The position numbers and the translations under genes are program-made. The notes beneath the pieces were generated by a model, which was not told the DNA's origin, ran no database searches, and saw only the letters and a list, made by a program, of their open reading frames with translations. This document shows positions 19,811-28,045 of a stretch of 64,000 nucleotides of DNA, in pieces (within the stretch, counting starts at the first letter, position 1; each line of letters opens with the position of its first letter). The stretch covers positions 186,001 through 250,000 of the forward strand of contig NZ_NMZM01000003.1 of the NCBI RefSeq assembly GCF_002751875.1, read 5' to 3'. The stretch is from Oceaniglobus indicus. Its GTDB lineage: Bacteria; Pseudomonadota; Alphaproteobacteria; Rhodobacterales; Rhodobacteraceae.

Positions 19811-19828
19811 AAAGAACGGCCGTTCTTT
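19811..19828. promoter_or_regulatory. 18-bp perfect palindrome, candidate operator
   Basis: AAAGAACGGCCGTTCTTT reads identically on both strands. It lies 75 bp from the peroxiredoxin start and 82 bp from the aldehyde dehydrogenase start, nearly midway between divergent genes. That fits a dimeric repressor or activator site (TetR- or MarR-like). No regulator gene is adjacent. Confidence 0.55.
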
Positions 19829-19909
19829 CACGATCACACCTTGCGAACACCTGTTCCAGGGCTTTCATATCAACGGAACGCGGTATGCCCGTATGCGAGA
19901 GGAAACTTC

Positions 19910-21349
19910 ATGTCACACGATCAGCAATTCTTCATCGATGGCGCCTGGGTGGCGCCGAAAAGCGACCGCACGCTTGAGGTGCTGAACCCCTCGAACGAAG
20001 AGGTCGTGACGACCATCGCGCTCGGCGATCAGGCCGACACCGATGCCGCCGTCGCCGCCGCCCGCGCCGCATTTGCCGGCTGGGCCGCGACACCGCCCGC
20101 CGAACGCCGCGCCCTGATCGAGAAGCTCCTGAAGATCTATCAGGACCGCGCCCCCGACATGGCCCAGGCGATCAGCACCGAGATGGGCGCTCCCATCGAC
20201 ATGGCCAGCGCCGCACAGGTCGGCGCCGGAACCTTCCACACCCAGAACTTCCTCAAGGCGATGGACGAATTCGAATTCGACCGGATGCTGGGTGATCATG
20301 CCCCGAACGACCGCATCCTGATGGAGCCGATCGGCGTCGTCGGCATGATCACGCCCTGGAACTGGCCGATGAACCAGGTCACGCTCAAGGCCGTGGCCGC
20401 CATGGCCGCCGGGTGCACCATGGTGCTGAAGCCGTCCGAAATCGCGCCGCTGTCGTCGATCGTCTTTACCGAGATCGTCGAGGCGGCGGGCTTCCCCAAG
20501 GGCGTGTTCAACATGGTGCAGGGCGACGGCGCAGGCGTCGGCACCCAGCTTTCGACCCATCCCGACGTCGACATGATCTCGTTCACCGGCTCGACCCGGG
20601 CCGGCATCGCCATCTCCAAGGCCGCGGCCGACACGCTCAAGCGCGTCCACCTGGAACTGGGCGGCAAGGGGGCCAACATCATCTTCGCCGATGCCGACGA
20701 CAAGGCCGTGGCGCGGGGTGCCGCCCATTGCTTCAACAACACCGGCCAGTCCTGCAACGCGCCGACCCGGATGCTGGTCGAGCGTTCGGTGTATGACAAG
20801 GCTGTGGAAACCGCCGCCCGGGTGGCCAATGATACGGCGGTCGGGCCGGCTTCCGAAAAGGGATCGCACATCGGCCCGCTGGTCAGCCAGCAGCAGTGGG
20901 ACAAGGTGCAGGATCTGATCCAGAAGGGCATCGACGAGGGTGCGCGCCTGGTCGCCGGTGGCACGGGCCGTCCCGAACACACCAACCGGGGTTATTTCGT
21001 GCGCCCGACCGTGTTCGCCGACGTCAACAACGACATGACCATCGCCCGCGAGGAAATCTTCGGCCCGGTCCTGTCGATCATCCCCTTCGACACCGAAGAG
21101 GAGGCCGTAGAGATCGCCAACGACACGCCCTATGGTCTGACCAACTATGTCCAGACCGAAGACGGCGCGCGTCGCAACCGCATCGCGCGCCAACTGCGGT
21201 CCGGCATGGTCGAGATGAACGGCAAGTCACGCGGCGCCGGCGCCCCGTTCGGCGGCTACAAGCAGTCGGGCAACGGCCGCGAGGGCGGGGCCTATGGCCT
21301 GGCCGAGTTCATGGAGATCAAGGCCGTATCCGGCTGGTCCACCGACTGA
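19910..21349 (+). CDS. Aldehyde dehydrogenase family protein
   Basis: NAD(P)-dependent oxidation of an aldehyde to its acid. 479 residues. Signatures are PWNWPMNQVTLKAVAAMAAG (cofactor pocket, about 145-165), SFTGSTRAGI, the catalytic-base glutamate in LELGGKGANI (about 250), the nucleophile in NTGQSCNAPTRM (about 285) and EIFGPVLSI. The C-terminus PFGGYKQSGNGREGG is canonical. AGAGGAA precedes the start at 19910. Sequence style fits the broad ALDH group that includes betaine-aldehyde-like and vanillin-like enzymes; the substrate cannot be told. It is convergent with msrC, separated by 13 bp. Confidence 0.93.
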   Translation: MSHDQQFFIDGAWVAPKSDRTLEVLNPSNEEVVTTIALGDQADTDAAVAAARAAFAGWAATPPAERRALIEKLLKIYQDRAPDMAQAISTEMGAPIDMASAAQVGAGTFHTQNFLKAMDEFEFDRMLGDHAPNDRILMEPIGVVGMITPWNWPMNQVTLKAVAAMAAGCTMVLKPSEIAPLSSIVFTEIVEAAGFPKGVFNMVQGDGAGVGTQLSTHPDVDMISFTGSTRAGIAISKAAADTLKRVHLELGGKGANIIFADADDKAVARGAAHCFNNTGQSCNAPTRMLVERSVYDKAVETAARVANDTAVGPASEKGSHIGPLVSQQQWDKVQDLIQKGIDEGARLVAGGTGRPEHTNRGYFVRPTVFADVNNDMTIAREEIFGPVLSIIPFDTEEEAVEIANDTPYGLTNYVQTEDGARRNRIARQLRSGMVEMNGKSRGAGAPFGGYKQSGNGREGGAYGLAEFMEIKAVSGWSTD

Positions 21350-21362
21350 TCGGCGCCGCGCC

Positions 21363-21824
21363 CTAGGACGCGACCTGCGCAAAGGTCGCGTCCAGGATGC
21401 TCTGCAACATCTCGGCGTCCGCCGCGCTGAAATAATCGGGAAGATCGCTGTCGATATCGAAGACGGCGATCAACCTGCCGCGGCCATCATGCACGGGTAT
21501 CACCAGTTCGGATCGCGTCGTCGCGGCGCATGCGATATGTCCCGCGAAAGCGTTGACGTCCGCGACACGCTGAATTTCCCCCGTGCGCGCCGCCGCGCCA
21601 CAAACCCCCCGCGAAAACGGAATGACAAGGCACCCGTGACCCCCCTGATACGGCCCGATCTTCAGGGTCTCGGGCCCCGTGACACGGTAGAAACCCGTCC
21701 AGTGAAAGCCGTCATCGGCATGGTGCACCTCGCATGCGATCGTCGCCATCAGGGCAACGGCATCGGTTTCGCCCTCGGTCAGGCTTGCAATGGTCTTGGC
21801 GAGTTCGGGATAATTGGCCCGCAT
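21363..21824 (-). CDS. msrC: Free methionine-(R)-sulfoxide reductase (GAF domain)
   Basis: Reduces free methionine-R-sulfoxide, repairing oxidative damage to the amino acid pool. 153 residues forming a single GAF domain. Three cysteines (Cys65, Cys75, Cys99) have the same 10- and 24-residue spacing as the catalytic and resolving cysteines of the E. coli enzyme (84, 94, 118). They sit in HGCLVIPFSRGVCGAA and GHIACAATTRSELVIP. The substrate-pocket FHWTGFYRV is also present. It is convergent with the aldehyde dehydrogenase and divergent from the STAS-protein gene. Confidence 0.92.
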   Translation of the reverse strand: MRANYPELAKTIASLTEGETDAVALMATIACEVHHADDGFHWTGFYRVTGPETLKIGPYQGGHGCLVIPFSRGVCGAAARTGEIQRVADVNAFAGHIACAATTRSELVIPVHDGRGRLIAVFDIDSDLPDYFSAADAEMLQSILDATFAQVAS

Positions 21825-21922
21825 GACAGTTTGTCCAGTTTGTTCGGATCGCCGCGTCGCGCTTACCGGATGGTAAGGATTGATCGGCTAGCGTGTTCCA
21901 ACGTGCCGAAAGGAACATTGGG

Positions 21923-22297
21923 ATGCAACTGAACACAGAAATTGACGGCGACCTTCTTATCGTGACGGTGGGCGAGGATCGGGTCGATGCAGCCGTTGCA
22001 TTGGATTTCAAGGAACGGATGCGCGACCTGACGCAGGACGCACCGGCGCGCGTGGTGCTGGATCTCGGGCATGTGCGGTTTCTCGACAGCAGCGGCCTCG
22101 GCGCGGTTATCGGTGCGATGAAACAGCTGGGCAGCCGACGGCGGCTGGAACTGGCGGGGCTGAACCCGGCCGTCCAGAAGGTGTTCCGCCTGACGCGGAT
22201 GGACAGCATCTTCGTCATCCACGACGATATCGCAAGCGCGCGCGAAACCCGCGGCAACCCACCCCTTGATACCACAAGGTCGGCCCATGCGTGCTGA
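21923..22297 (+). CDS. STAS-domain anti-sigma factor antagonist (SpoIIAA/RsbV-like)
   Basis: Partner-switching protein: when unphosphorylated it binds an anti-sigma kinase and frees that kinase's target. 124 residues, one STAS domain. The phosphorylation motif is FLDSSGLGAVIG with Ser56/Ser57. AAAGGAAC lies before the start at 21923; an in-frame ATG at 21893 gives a less likely longer N-terminus. Its last 11 bases overlap the start of the downstream kinase-like gene, so the two are co-translated. No PP2C phosphatase or sigma factor gene is in the window, so the switch's output is unknown. Confidence 0.9.
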   Translation: MQLNTEIDGDLLIVTVGEDRVDAAVALDFKERMRDLTQDAPARVVLDLGHVRFLDSSGLGAVIGAMKQLGSRRRLELAGLNPAVQKVFRLTRMDSIFVIHDDIASARETRGNPPLDTTRSAHAC

Positions 22298-22796
22298 CCG
22301 AACGATCCGCGGCAGGACCGGTCGGGCCGAAACATCGCCCCCTGCACACCAGAAATCCGTCGAACTGCGTCTGGTCTTTCCCTGTGACAAGATGAACGTG
22401 CGTGCAGCCCTGCAGAACACGATGGCGGGCCTTGGCGCCATGCATCTGTCCGACGACGATCGCTCGACCATCGAATTGGTGCTGGCCGAGGTTCTGAACA
22501 ACGTCTCGAAACATGCCTATCGCGACGAACCACAGGGGTTGATCGAACTGCACCTCAGTCAGAACACAAGCGGATTGCGCTGTCGTGTCGTCGATCGGGG
22601 TGATCCGATGCCGGGAATGCACCTGCCCCCCGGCCCGCTGCCCGAATCGCATTGCGCGACGAAAGACCAGCCCGAGGGCGGCTTTGGCTGGTATCTGATA
22701 CACCATCTGTCGCGTGAATTGAACTATATGCGTGACGGCAACCGCAACATGCTGACCTTCCGGATCGAGACGGCTCAGGTGTTGCGCAAGAACTGA
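22287..22796 (+). CDS. RsbW-like serine kinase / anti-sigma factor (HATPase_c)
   Basis: GHKL-fold protein kinase expected to phosphorylate the STAS protein encoded just upstream. 169 residues. A charged N-terminal tail of about 25 residues precedes the ATPase. N box: ELVLAEVLNNVSKHAY; G1: CRVVDRGDPMPG; G2: EGGFGWYLIHHLSREL. The ending LTFRIETAQVLRKN is typical of the fold. Starts inside the upstream gene (ATGCGTGCTGA overlap) with AAGG upstream. Whether it holds a sigma factor or another partner cannot be read from the sequence. Confidence 0.88.
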   Translation: MRADRTIRGRTGRAETSPPAHQKSVELRLVFPCDKMNVRAALQNTMAGLGAMHLSDDDRSTIELVLAEVLNNVSKHAYRDEPQGLIELHLSQNTSGLRCRVVDRGDPMPGMHLPPGPLPESHCATKDQPEGGFGWYLIHHLSRELNYMRDGNRNMLTFRIETAQVLRKN

Positions 22797-23124
22797 CGCG
22801 CCCTGCACCTTGGCAGACAAGTGTCCCGGTCTGCCCTGGCGCGCCCGCGGCGCGAAAGGCTGCATCACTCGCAATTTTCCCCATTGCCCGAAAACAGCCG
22901 CAATCCTTTCGTAACCGCGCCCCAATGATCGGCGATACCACAGGTGTAGCTGCTCAAGCTTCTCCCGGCGTCGCGTGTAACAAGCCCCCACCAGTGCCCG
23001 ACGCCGGGGCTTTGCCTTCGCAAGACCGGACCGCATACCAGTCACCCCTCGCCCCAGAACGCCATTGCAATTGCGTTTCGCCGCCCTAGTCTGGCCGCTA
23101 CACTGGGACCGAGGAACCGATTTC
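22797..23124. other. Intergenic region with one hairpin, no gene seen
   Basis: 328 bp between the anti-sigma kinase and gamma-glutamyltransferase. GGCAGAC at 22812-22818 and GTCTGCC at 22829-22835 form a 7-bp stem with a 10-nt loop, a possible transcript end 15 bp after the kinase stop, but without a T-run. The rest should contain the ggt promoter; no convincing coding frame or box was found. Confidence 0.5.
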
Positions 23125-24702
23125 ATGCGCGACTTTCACCTGCCCGGCCGTTCAGCGGTTTTCGCCGAGAACGGCGTCTGCGCCACCTCTCACCCTTTGG
23201 CGGCCAAGATCGCCGTGCAGATGATGGAGGCCGGCGGCAACGCCGTCGACGCCGCCATCGCGGGGGCCGTGGTCCTGGGCATTTGCGAGCCGCAGATGAC
23301 CGGGATCGGCGGCGATTGTTTCGTCCTGATATCACCGCCGGGCGGCGACGATGTGATCGGGCTGAACGGATCGGGGCGCGCGCCCGCCGGCCTATCGGCC
23401 GCTGCCCTGCGCGATCGGGGGTTGTCCACCGTGCCGTTGGACGGGGTCGAATCGGTCACCCTGCCCGGCGCCATCGATGCCTTTTGCCGCCTGTCGAAGG
23501 ATTACGGAAAACTGGGCCTTGCCGCCGCGCTTGCCCCGGCGATCCATTACGCCGAAGCGGGCGTGCCGGTGGCGCCGCGCACGGCCTTCGACTGGAAGAT
23601 CGCCGAACACCGGGTGCAGGGCGCCGCGCGCGACACCTATCTGTTGAACGGCAAGGCGCCCGTGCCCGGCCAGATGTTCCGCGCCCCGAAACAGGCCGAG
23701 GTGCTGCGCCGCATCGCCATGGAAGGGCGCGCGGGCTTTTACGAAGGCGAAGTCGCAGAAGACATGGTGGCAAGCCTGAACGCCATGGGCGGCACCCACA
23801 CCCTGGACGATTTCGCCGCCACCGCGTGCGATTACACCGACCCGATCAGCGGCACCTACAACGGCGTCGATCTGGTCGAGCATCCGCCGAACGGCCATGG
23901 CGCCACGGCGATCCTGATGACCAACATCCTGTCGCATTTCGACCTGGCGTCGATGGATCCCGCCGGCGCCGACCGCGCCCATGTCGAAGCCGAGGCCGGC
24001 AAGCTGGCCTATGACGCGCGTAACCGCTTCCTGGCCGACGCCGATCACATGACGCGACTGGCGCACATGCTGGCCCCCGAAACCGCCGAGCGCCTGGCGG
24101 CGCTGATCGACCCCAAACGCGCGATGGACACGCCTGCCGCCACGTCCGAAGCGGTGCACAAGGATACCGTCTATATCACCGTGGTCGACCGCGACCGCAT
24201 GTCGGTTTCGCTGATCTATTCGATCTTCCACAGCTTCGGCGCCGGCTTGGCGTCGGACAGGTTCGGCATCCTGTTCCAGAACCGTGGCGCCGGATTTACC
24301 CTCGAGCAGGGTCACCCGAACGAAGCGGCAGGTGGCAAGCGGCCGATGCATACGATCATCCCGGCGATGCTGAAGCAGGATGGTCGCGTCACCATGCCGT
24401 TCGGTGTCATGGGGGGCGGGTATCAACCCAAGGGCCACGCCCGGTTCCTGTCCAACGTGACCGATTTCGGCATGGATCCGCAGACCGCCATCGATCTGCC
24501 ACGCTGCTTTTCCGACAACGGCGACCTGAAGGTCGAGCGCGGATATTCCGACGCCGTGCGCGCCGATCTGGCCGGTCGCGGGCACAGGGTTTCCACCCCG
24601 GATGTTCCGATCGGCGGCGCCCAGGCGATCCGCATTCACGACAGCGGCGTCCTCGAGGGGGCCTCGGACCCCCGCAAGGACGGCTGCGCATTGGGATACT
24701 GA
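23125..24702 (+). CDS. Gamma-glutamyltransferase family protein
   Basis: N-terminal-nucleophile hydrolase that cleaves or transfers gamma-glutamyl groups from glutathione and related amides. 525 residues. Signatures are AAKIAVQMMEAGGNAVDAAI, MTGIGGDCFVLI and GSGRAP in the large subunit. The expected autoprocessing site and nucleophile is Thr348 in HKDTVYITVVDRD, followed by FGAGLASDRFGILFQNRGAGF in the small subunit. No clear signal peptide is seen (it opens MRDFHLPGRSAVFAENG), which points to the cytoplasmic subclass of these enzymes, some of which act on other gamma-glutamyl or cephalosporin-like substrates. GAGGAA precedes the start. The rhodanese gene follows 16 bp downstream. Confidence 0.9.
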   Translation: MRDFHLPGRSAVFAENGVCATSHPLAAKIAVQMMEAGGNAVDAAIAGAVVLGICEPQMTGIGGDCFVLISPPGGDDVIGLNGSGRAPAGLSAAALRDRGLSTVPLDGVESVTLPGAIDAFCRLSKDYGKLGLAAALAPAIHYAEAGVPVAPRTAFDWKIAEHRVQGAARDTYLLNGKAPVPGQMFRAPKQAEVLRRIAMEGRAGFYEGEVAEDMVASLNAMGGTHTLDDFAATACDYTDPISGTYNGVDLVEHPPNGHGATAILMTNILSHFDLASMDPAGADRAHVEAEAGKLAYDARNRFLADADHMTRLAHMLAPETAERLAALIDPKRAMDTPAATSEAVHKDTVYITVVDRDRMSVSLIYSIFHSFGAGLASDRFGILFQNRGAGFTLEQGHPNEAAGGKRPMHTIIPAMLKQDGRVTMPFGVMGGGYQPKGHARFLSNVTDFGMDPQTAIDLPRCFSDNGDLKVERGYSDAVRADLAGRGHRVSTPDVPIGGAQAIRIHDSGVLEGASDPRKDGCALGY

Positions 24703-24718
24703 AAGGGAGCGCTGCTGA

Positions 24719-25114
24719 ATGCCGATCAAACCCGTCTCGGAAATGGTGGCCGACGCCAAACGCCGCATCACGACCCTGTCGATTTCCGACGCCCGTGCCC
24801 GGGTGGAAGCCGGCGAAGCCGTGATGATCGACATCCGCGATCCGCGCGAACTGGCGCGCGACGGTCGGGTGCCCGGCGCGATCCACGTGCCGCGCGGCAT
24901 GCTGGAATTCTGGTTCGATCCGGCCAGCCCCTATCACCGGCCGGTGCTGGCCACCGACAAGACGCTGATCCTGTTCTGCGCCGCGGCGGCACGCTCGGCG
25001 CTGTCGACAGTGACATTGATGGAAATGGGGTTCGAAAAGGTTGCCGAACTGGAAGGCGGCTTCAAGGGCTGGCGCGACAGCGGGGCGCCGGTCGAACCGA
25101 CCGATCCGTCCTGA
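24719..25114 (+). CDS. Rhodanese-like domain protein
   Basis: Single rhodanese domain (131 residues), a sulfurtransferase or persulfide-carrying protein. Active-site Cys87 lies in LFCAAAARSALS; upstream are VMIDIRDPRELARDG and VPGAIHVPRGMLEFW, and the end has ELEGGFKGWRDSGAP. No signal peptide, so cytoplasmic. It follows the gamma-glutamyltransferase gene by 16 bp with AAGGGAG between them, so the two are probably one operon; a shared thiol/glutathione role is a guess. Confidence 0.9.
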   Translation: MPIKPVSEMVADAKRRITTLSISDARARVEAGEAVMIDIRDPRELARDGRVPGAIHVPRGMLEFWFDPASPYHRPVLATDKTLILFCAAAARSALSTVTLMEMGFEKVAELEGGFKGWRDSGAPVEPTDPS

Positions 25115-25126
25115 AAGCGCCCGGGA

Positions 25127-25453
25127 TCAGTTCATCTGGAATTCCAGAGGATACGATCCGTCGTGGAAGTCGCCAAACAGGTCGGGCAGATCGGGATGAT
25201 CCACCGGTTTGCCTGAATAATCGGCGATCAGGTTCTGCTCAGACACATAGGCCACGTAATAGCTCTGATCGTTTTCGGCCAGCAGATGATAATACGGCTG
25301 ATCCTTTGCCGGGCGGCTGTCCTCGGGGATGGCATGATACCATTCATCGGTATTGGCAAAGGTCGGATCGACATCGAAGACGACACCCCGGAACGGATGT
25401 TTGCGATGACGCACGACCTGGCCGAGATGATATTTGGCCCGTGTCTTGATCAT
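25127..25453 (-). CDS. hspQ: Heat shock protein HspQ (YccV-like hemimethylated-DNA-binding fold)
   Basis: Small stress protein that in E. coli is heat-induced and modulates Lon protease specificity. 108 residues. The family pattern AKYHLGQVVRHRKHPFRGVV is followed by VDPTF, EWYHAIP, QPYYHLLAEN, YVAYVSEQNLI and an acidic C-terminus. The ATG at 25453 follows AAGGGG; a longer in-frame extension upstream has no family similarity. It is convergent with the rhodanese gene (12 bp between stops) and faces a long empty intergenic region. Confidence 0.9.
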   Translation of the reverse strand: MIKTRAKYHLGQVVRHRKHPFRGVVFDVDPTFANTDEWYHAIPEDSRPAKDQPYYHLLAENDQSYYVAYVSEQNLIADYSGKPVDHPDLPDLFGDFHDGSYPLEFQMN

Positions 25454-26138
25454 TATGGCATCCCCTTCGTTTGTGTCGACAATGTGGCAGAAGCGGTTCG
25501 GCCTTTGCAACAGGCCAAACGATCGGGAAACAGTCTGTGAACGCGATCCCGACAGTGGCGCCGCGTATCCCACCCCGTTCTGATAGATGCAACCCTTGGG
25601 GGCGGCAGCGGCGTGAGGGATCGCGGTCCGTCCAAGGGCCTCCGCCGAATGCGCTCTTGTTCCCCTTTTGAACTTGGCCAACGCACGGACGCCGGTGGGC
25701 CGAGCACCGTGACAGCGGGCGATCAACTGACCGCGCGAAAGTGATAGCCGGAGGCGTTTGCCTGGAACACTCCATGGCCTGGCCAAACCGATGCACCTGA
25801 AATAATCCTTTCACTTCAATGGCCTGACTGACCACCGCGGGGTCGGGATAAATTGGCGCCCGCGACTGCCCTGCCTTGACCCGCCGTGTGGAACGACGAC
25901 CGCCCCGCCTGCCCTTCGCGCATGCCACAGACGCTGCACCGACGAAATCGACCGCCCGATGTGGCCCTCGCCCCCGCCTGCGTCCTGGCCCGCCGGATCG
26001 TCACGGCTTGGCGCGGTGTCGGTGCTGCCCCGCGGGTCACACTTGCGTTTGTCCCCTGAACCCGCAGGACTTTTCGTTTCACCATTGGCGCTGTTTCCGC
26101 TAATCTGTCGCAAAACAAGATACAAAAGCGAGAGGCAG
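25454..26138. other. Longest intergenic stretch (685 bp), no gene recognised
   Basis: Lies between the divergent hspQ and SLT-lipoprotein genes, so both promoters must be here. Frames on either strand are Arg/Gly/Pro-rich and resemble no family I know. Base composition is patchier than the rest, with AT-richer runs near 25780-25830 and 26080-26135. It could hide a small RNA or a decayed gene; nothing specific is claimed. Confidence 0.4.
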
Positions 26139-26723
26139 ATGAGCAGATCCCTTCGCGCCTTGATTCTATTGATGTTCGTGGCCAGCTGCGGCGGTCGCGA
26201 CTATTCGGCGCCCCGAAACCTTGAAGACGCCTGCGACATCGTCGCGGAACGGCCAAATTACCTGCGCGCGATGAAGCGCACCGAACGGAAATGGGGCGTG
26301 CCCGTGGCCGTGCAGATGGCGACGATCCATCAGGAAAGCAAATTCATCGGCGACGCCCGCACACCGCATAAATATGCGTTGGGAATCATTCCGATGGGGC
26401 GGCAATCCTCGGCGTTCGGCTATTCCCAGGCGCTGGACGGCACCTGGGACGAATACCGCGAAAAGCAGGGCCAGCGCCGCGCCAAGCGTGATGACATCGA
26501 CGATGCGACCGATTTCATGGGCTGGTACATGCACGAAAGTGCGACCCGGCTCGGAATCCCCAAGTGGGACGCCAAGAATCAGTATCTGGCCTATCACGAA
26601 GGGCGCGGCGGGTTTTCGCGCGGCAGCTATAACGCCAAGCCGTGGCTGCTGACGGTGTCCGACAGGGTCGCCAGCCGGGCCGTCACCTATGACGCCCAGC
26701 TGCGATCCTGCGGCAAGGCCTGA
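26139..26723 (+). CDS. Lytic-transglycosylase-like (SLT fold) lipoprotein
   Basis: Predicted outer-membrane-anchored murein hydrolase. 194 residues. A short hydrophobic signal ends in a lipobox with Cys17 (MFVASCGG). The SLT-like domain includes WGVPVAVQMATIHQESKF, with Glu66 in the catalytic position, then GRQSSAFGYSQALDGTWDEY and YLAYHEGRGGFSRGSY. These match the E-S and AYHxG motifs of single-domain transglycosylases. GAGAGG lies before the start. It is convergent with lolA through a shared terminator. Peptidoglycan cleavage is inferred from the fold only. Confidence 0.85.
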   Translation: MSRSLRALILLMFVASCGGRDYSAPRNLEDACDIVAERPNYLRAMKRTERKWGVPVAVQMATIHQESKFIGDARTPHKYALGIIPMGRQSSAFGYSQALDGTWDEYREKQGQRRAKRDDIDDATDFMGWYMHESATRLGIPKWDAKNQYLAYHEGRGGFSRGSYNAKPWLLTVSDRVASRAVTYDAQLRSCGKA

Positions 26724-26750
26724 TCCCGGCCACGCCTGCGGGCATGGCCG

Positions 26751-26780
26751 GAAAGGGGGTGCATCACCCCTTTCGCTTTT
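26751..26780. terminator. Bidirectional intrinsic terminator between the SLT lipoprotein gene and lolA
   Basis: GAAAGGGG (26751-26758) pairs with CCCCTTTC (26767-26774), loop of 8, followed by GCTTTT. The lolA stop codon (26764-26766) lies inside the loop. A second stem, CCGGCCA/TGGCCGG (26726-26732 with 26745-26751), sits just before it. Confidence 0.7.
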
Positions 26781-27378
26781 CCGCCTCTAGCGCGATGTTG
26801 AACAGCCGCGACGGCAGGCTTCCGCCCGTCTTCAGCGCACCCAGCACCACGGTTGTGGTGGTGCCGCCGTTGTCGGTGATGATCCACTGGCGCAGCTGCA
26901 CCGGGTTGCCGGTGAATACCAGGTCGATCCGGCCGGCATCGCGGTTCTCGGGATCCTGCGCGGTAACGATGGTCTTCACACCGTCCTCACGGTGTCCGAC
27001 AACCATGTTGCGACGCCCCAGATCCACATTCTTTTCGAGAATGATCGACAGGGGCGTGCGGCTCAGCGGGTATTGCTCGGGGCCGTTGGCGTTGGATTTT
27101 CCGTCGAACACCGCGACCGATCCGGCACCGACCAGAACCGCCGTGCGTTCGGGCGGATTGTAATCGAACCGCATCCGTCCCGGTCGCGAGATATAGATCG
27201 TTCCCGTCGAAATCGTCCCGTCGTCGTTGATCTGGGTGAAATCGGACGTCGCTGTCTGCAGCGCGTTGAGATACCGCGACAGGGTATCCAGCGGGATTTT
27301 CGCCGCCGCGGCGGGACCGGCCAGCGCGAAGGTGGCCAAAGCCGTGGTTCCGGCTATGAAGGTGCGTCGGTTCAGCAT
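26764..27378 (-). CDS. lolA: Outer-membrane lipoprotein carrier protein LolA
   Basis: Periplasmic chaperone that ferries lipoproteins from the LolCDE complex to the outer membrane. 204 residues. The N-terminus MLNRRTFIAGTTALATFALA has a twin-arginine-like NRRTF motif and an AAAA-type cleavage region near residue 26. The mature part matches the LolA fold: TATSDFTQINDDGTISTGTI, RPGRMRFDYNPPERTAVL, AVFDGKSN, QYPLSRTPL and a late LRQWIITDNGG. GAGGATGAC precedes the start. In related genomes lolA directly follows ftsK; here the oppositely oriented dps lies between them. Confidence 0.92.
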   Translation of the reverse strand: MLNRRTFIAGTTALATFALAGPAAAAKIPLDTLSRYLNALQTATSDFTQINDDGTISTGTIYISRPGRMRFDYNPPERTAVLVGAGSVAVFDGKSNANGPEQYPLSRTPLSIILEKNVDLGRRNMVVGHREDGVKTIVTAQDPENRDAGRIDLVFTGNPVQLRQWIITDNGGTTTTVVLGALKTGGSLPSRLFNIALEAEKRKG

Positions 27379-27541
27379 GTCATCCTCATCGGTTTCATGA
27401 AGTGGGATATAGGCATGGGTGCGACGTCGTGCCACCGTTATGCAATGACAGGCACGATTGACCCGGTGGAACCAAACCGGCCTTACTTCGTTGCCACCGA
27501 AAGCGCACCACCCGTGCGCGGTGAATTACAAGGAGACATCC

Positions 27542-28021
27542 ATGCCAGAAGCATTCGTATCCGGCCTGAACGACCAGACCCGCCACAAGATGATCGATCT
27601 CTTGAACGCCCGGCTTGTCGACACGATTGCCCTGTCGATGGCCGTCAAGCAGGCGCACTGGAACCTCAAGGGTCCGGGATACATCGGTGTGCATGAATTG
27701 CTGGACGAGGTCGCCGCGCGGCTGAACGACAGCACCGACCTGATGGCGGAACGCGCCCAAATCCTGGGTGGCCAGGCCAAGGGCACGCTGGATGTCGCGG
27801 CCAGCAAGACGTCGATGGATCCCTATCCCACAGACATGGAAGCCGTGAACGATCACGTCGCCGCCCTGAAAGAGCGGTTCCTGGCCGTGGGTGAAAAGGT
27901 CCGCAAGGCCATCGAAGAGGCCAGCGACGCGGGCGATGCGGATACCGAGGATCTGTTCACCGAAGTCAGCCGTCAGATCGACAAGGACGCCTGGTTCATC
28001 GGATCCAACGCGCCCGTCTGA
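27542..28021 (+). CDS. dps: Dps: DNA-binding ferritin-like stationary-phase protection protein
   Basis: Forms a dodecamer that oxidises and stores iron and shields DNA in starvation or peroxide stress. 159 residues. The inter-subunit ferroxidase ligands match E. coli Dps exactly in spacing: His39, His51, Asp55, Asp66 and Glu70, in AVKQAHWNLKG, GVHELLDEV and STDLMAERA. The ending WFIGSNAPV is family-typical. A strong AAGGAG precedes the ATG at 27542. A clear intrinsic terminator follows, so this is a one-gene unit. It is oriented opposite to lolA and ftsK on either side. Confidence 0.96.
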   Translation: MPEAFVSGLNDQTRHKMIDLLNARLVDTIALSMAVKQAHWNLKGPGYIGVHELLDEVAARLNDSTDLMAERAQILGGQAKGTLDVAASKTSMDPYPTDMEAVNDHVAALKERFLAVGEKVRKAIEEASDAGDADTEDLFTEVSRQIDKDAWFIGSNAPV

Positions 28022-28045
28022 TCCGGCGCCTGTATCGCGAAAGAC

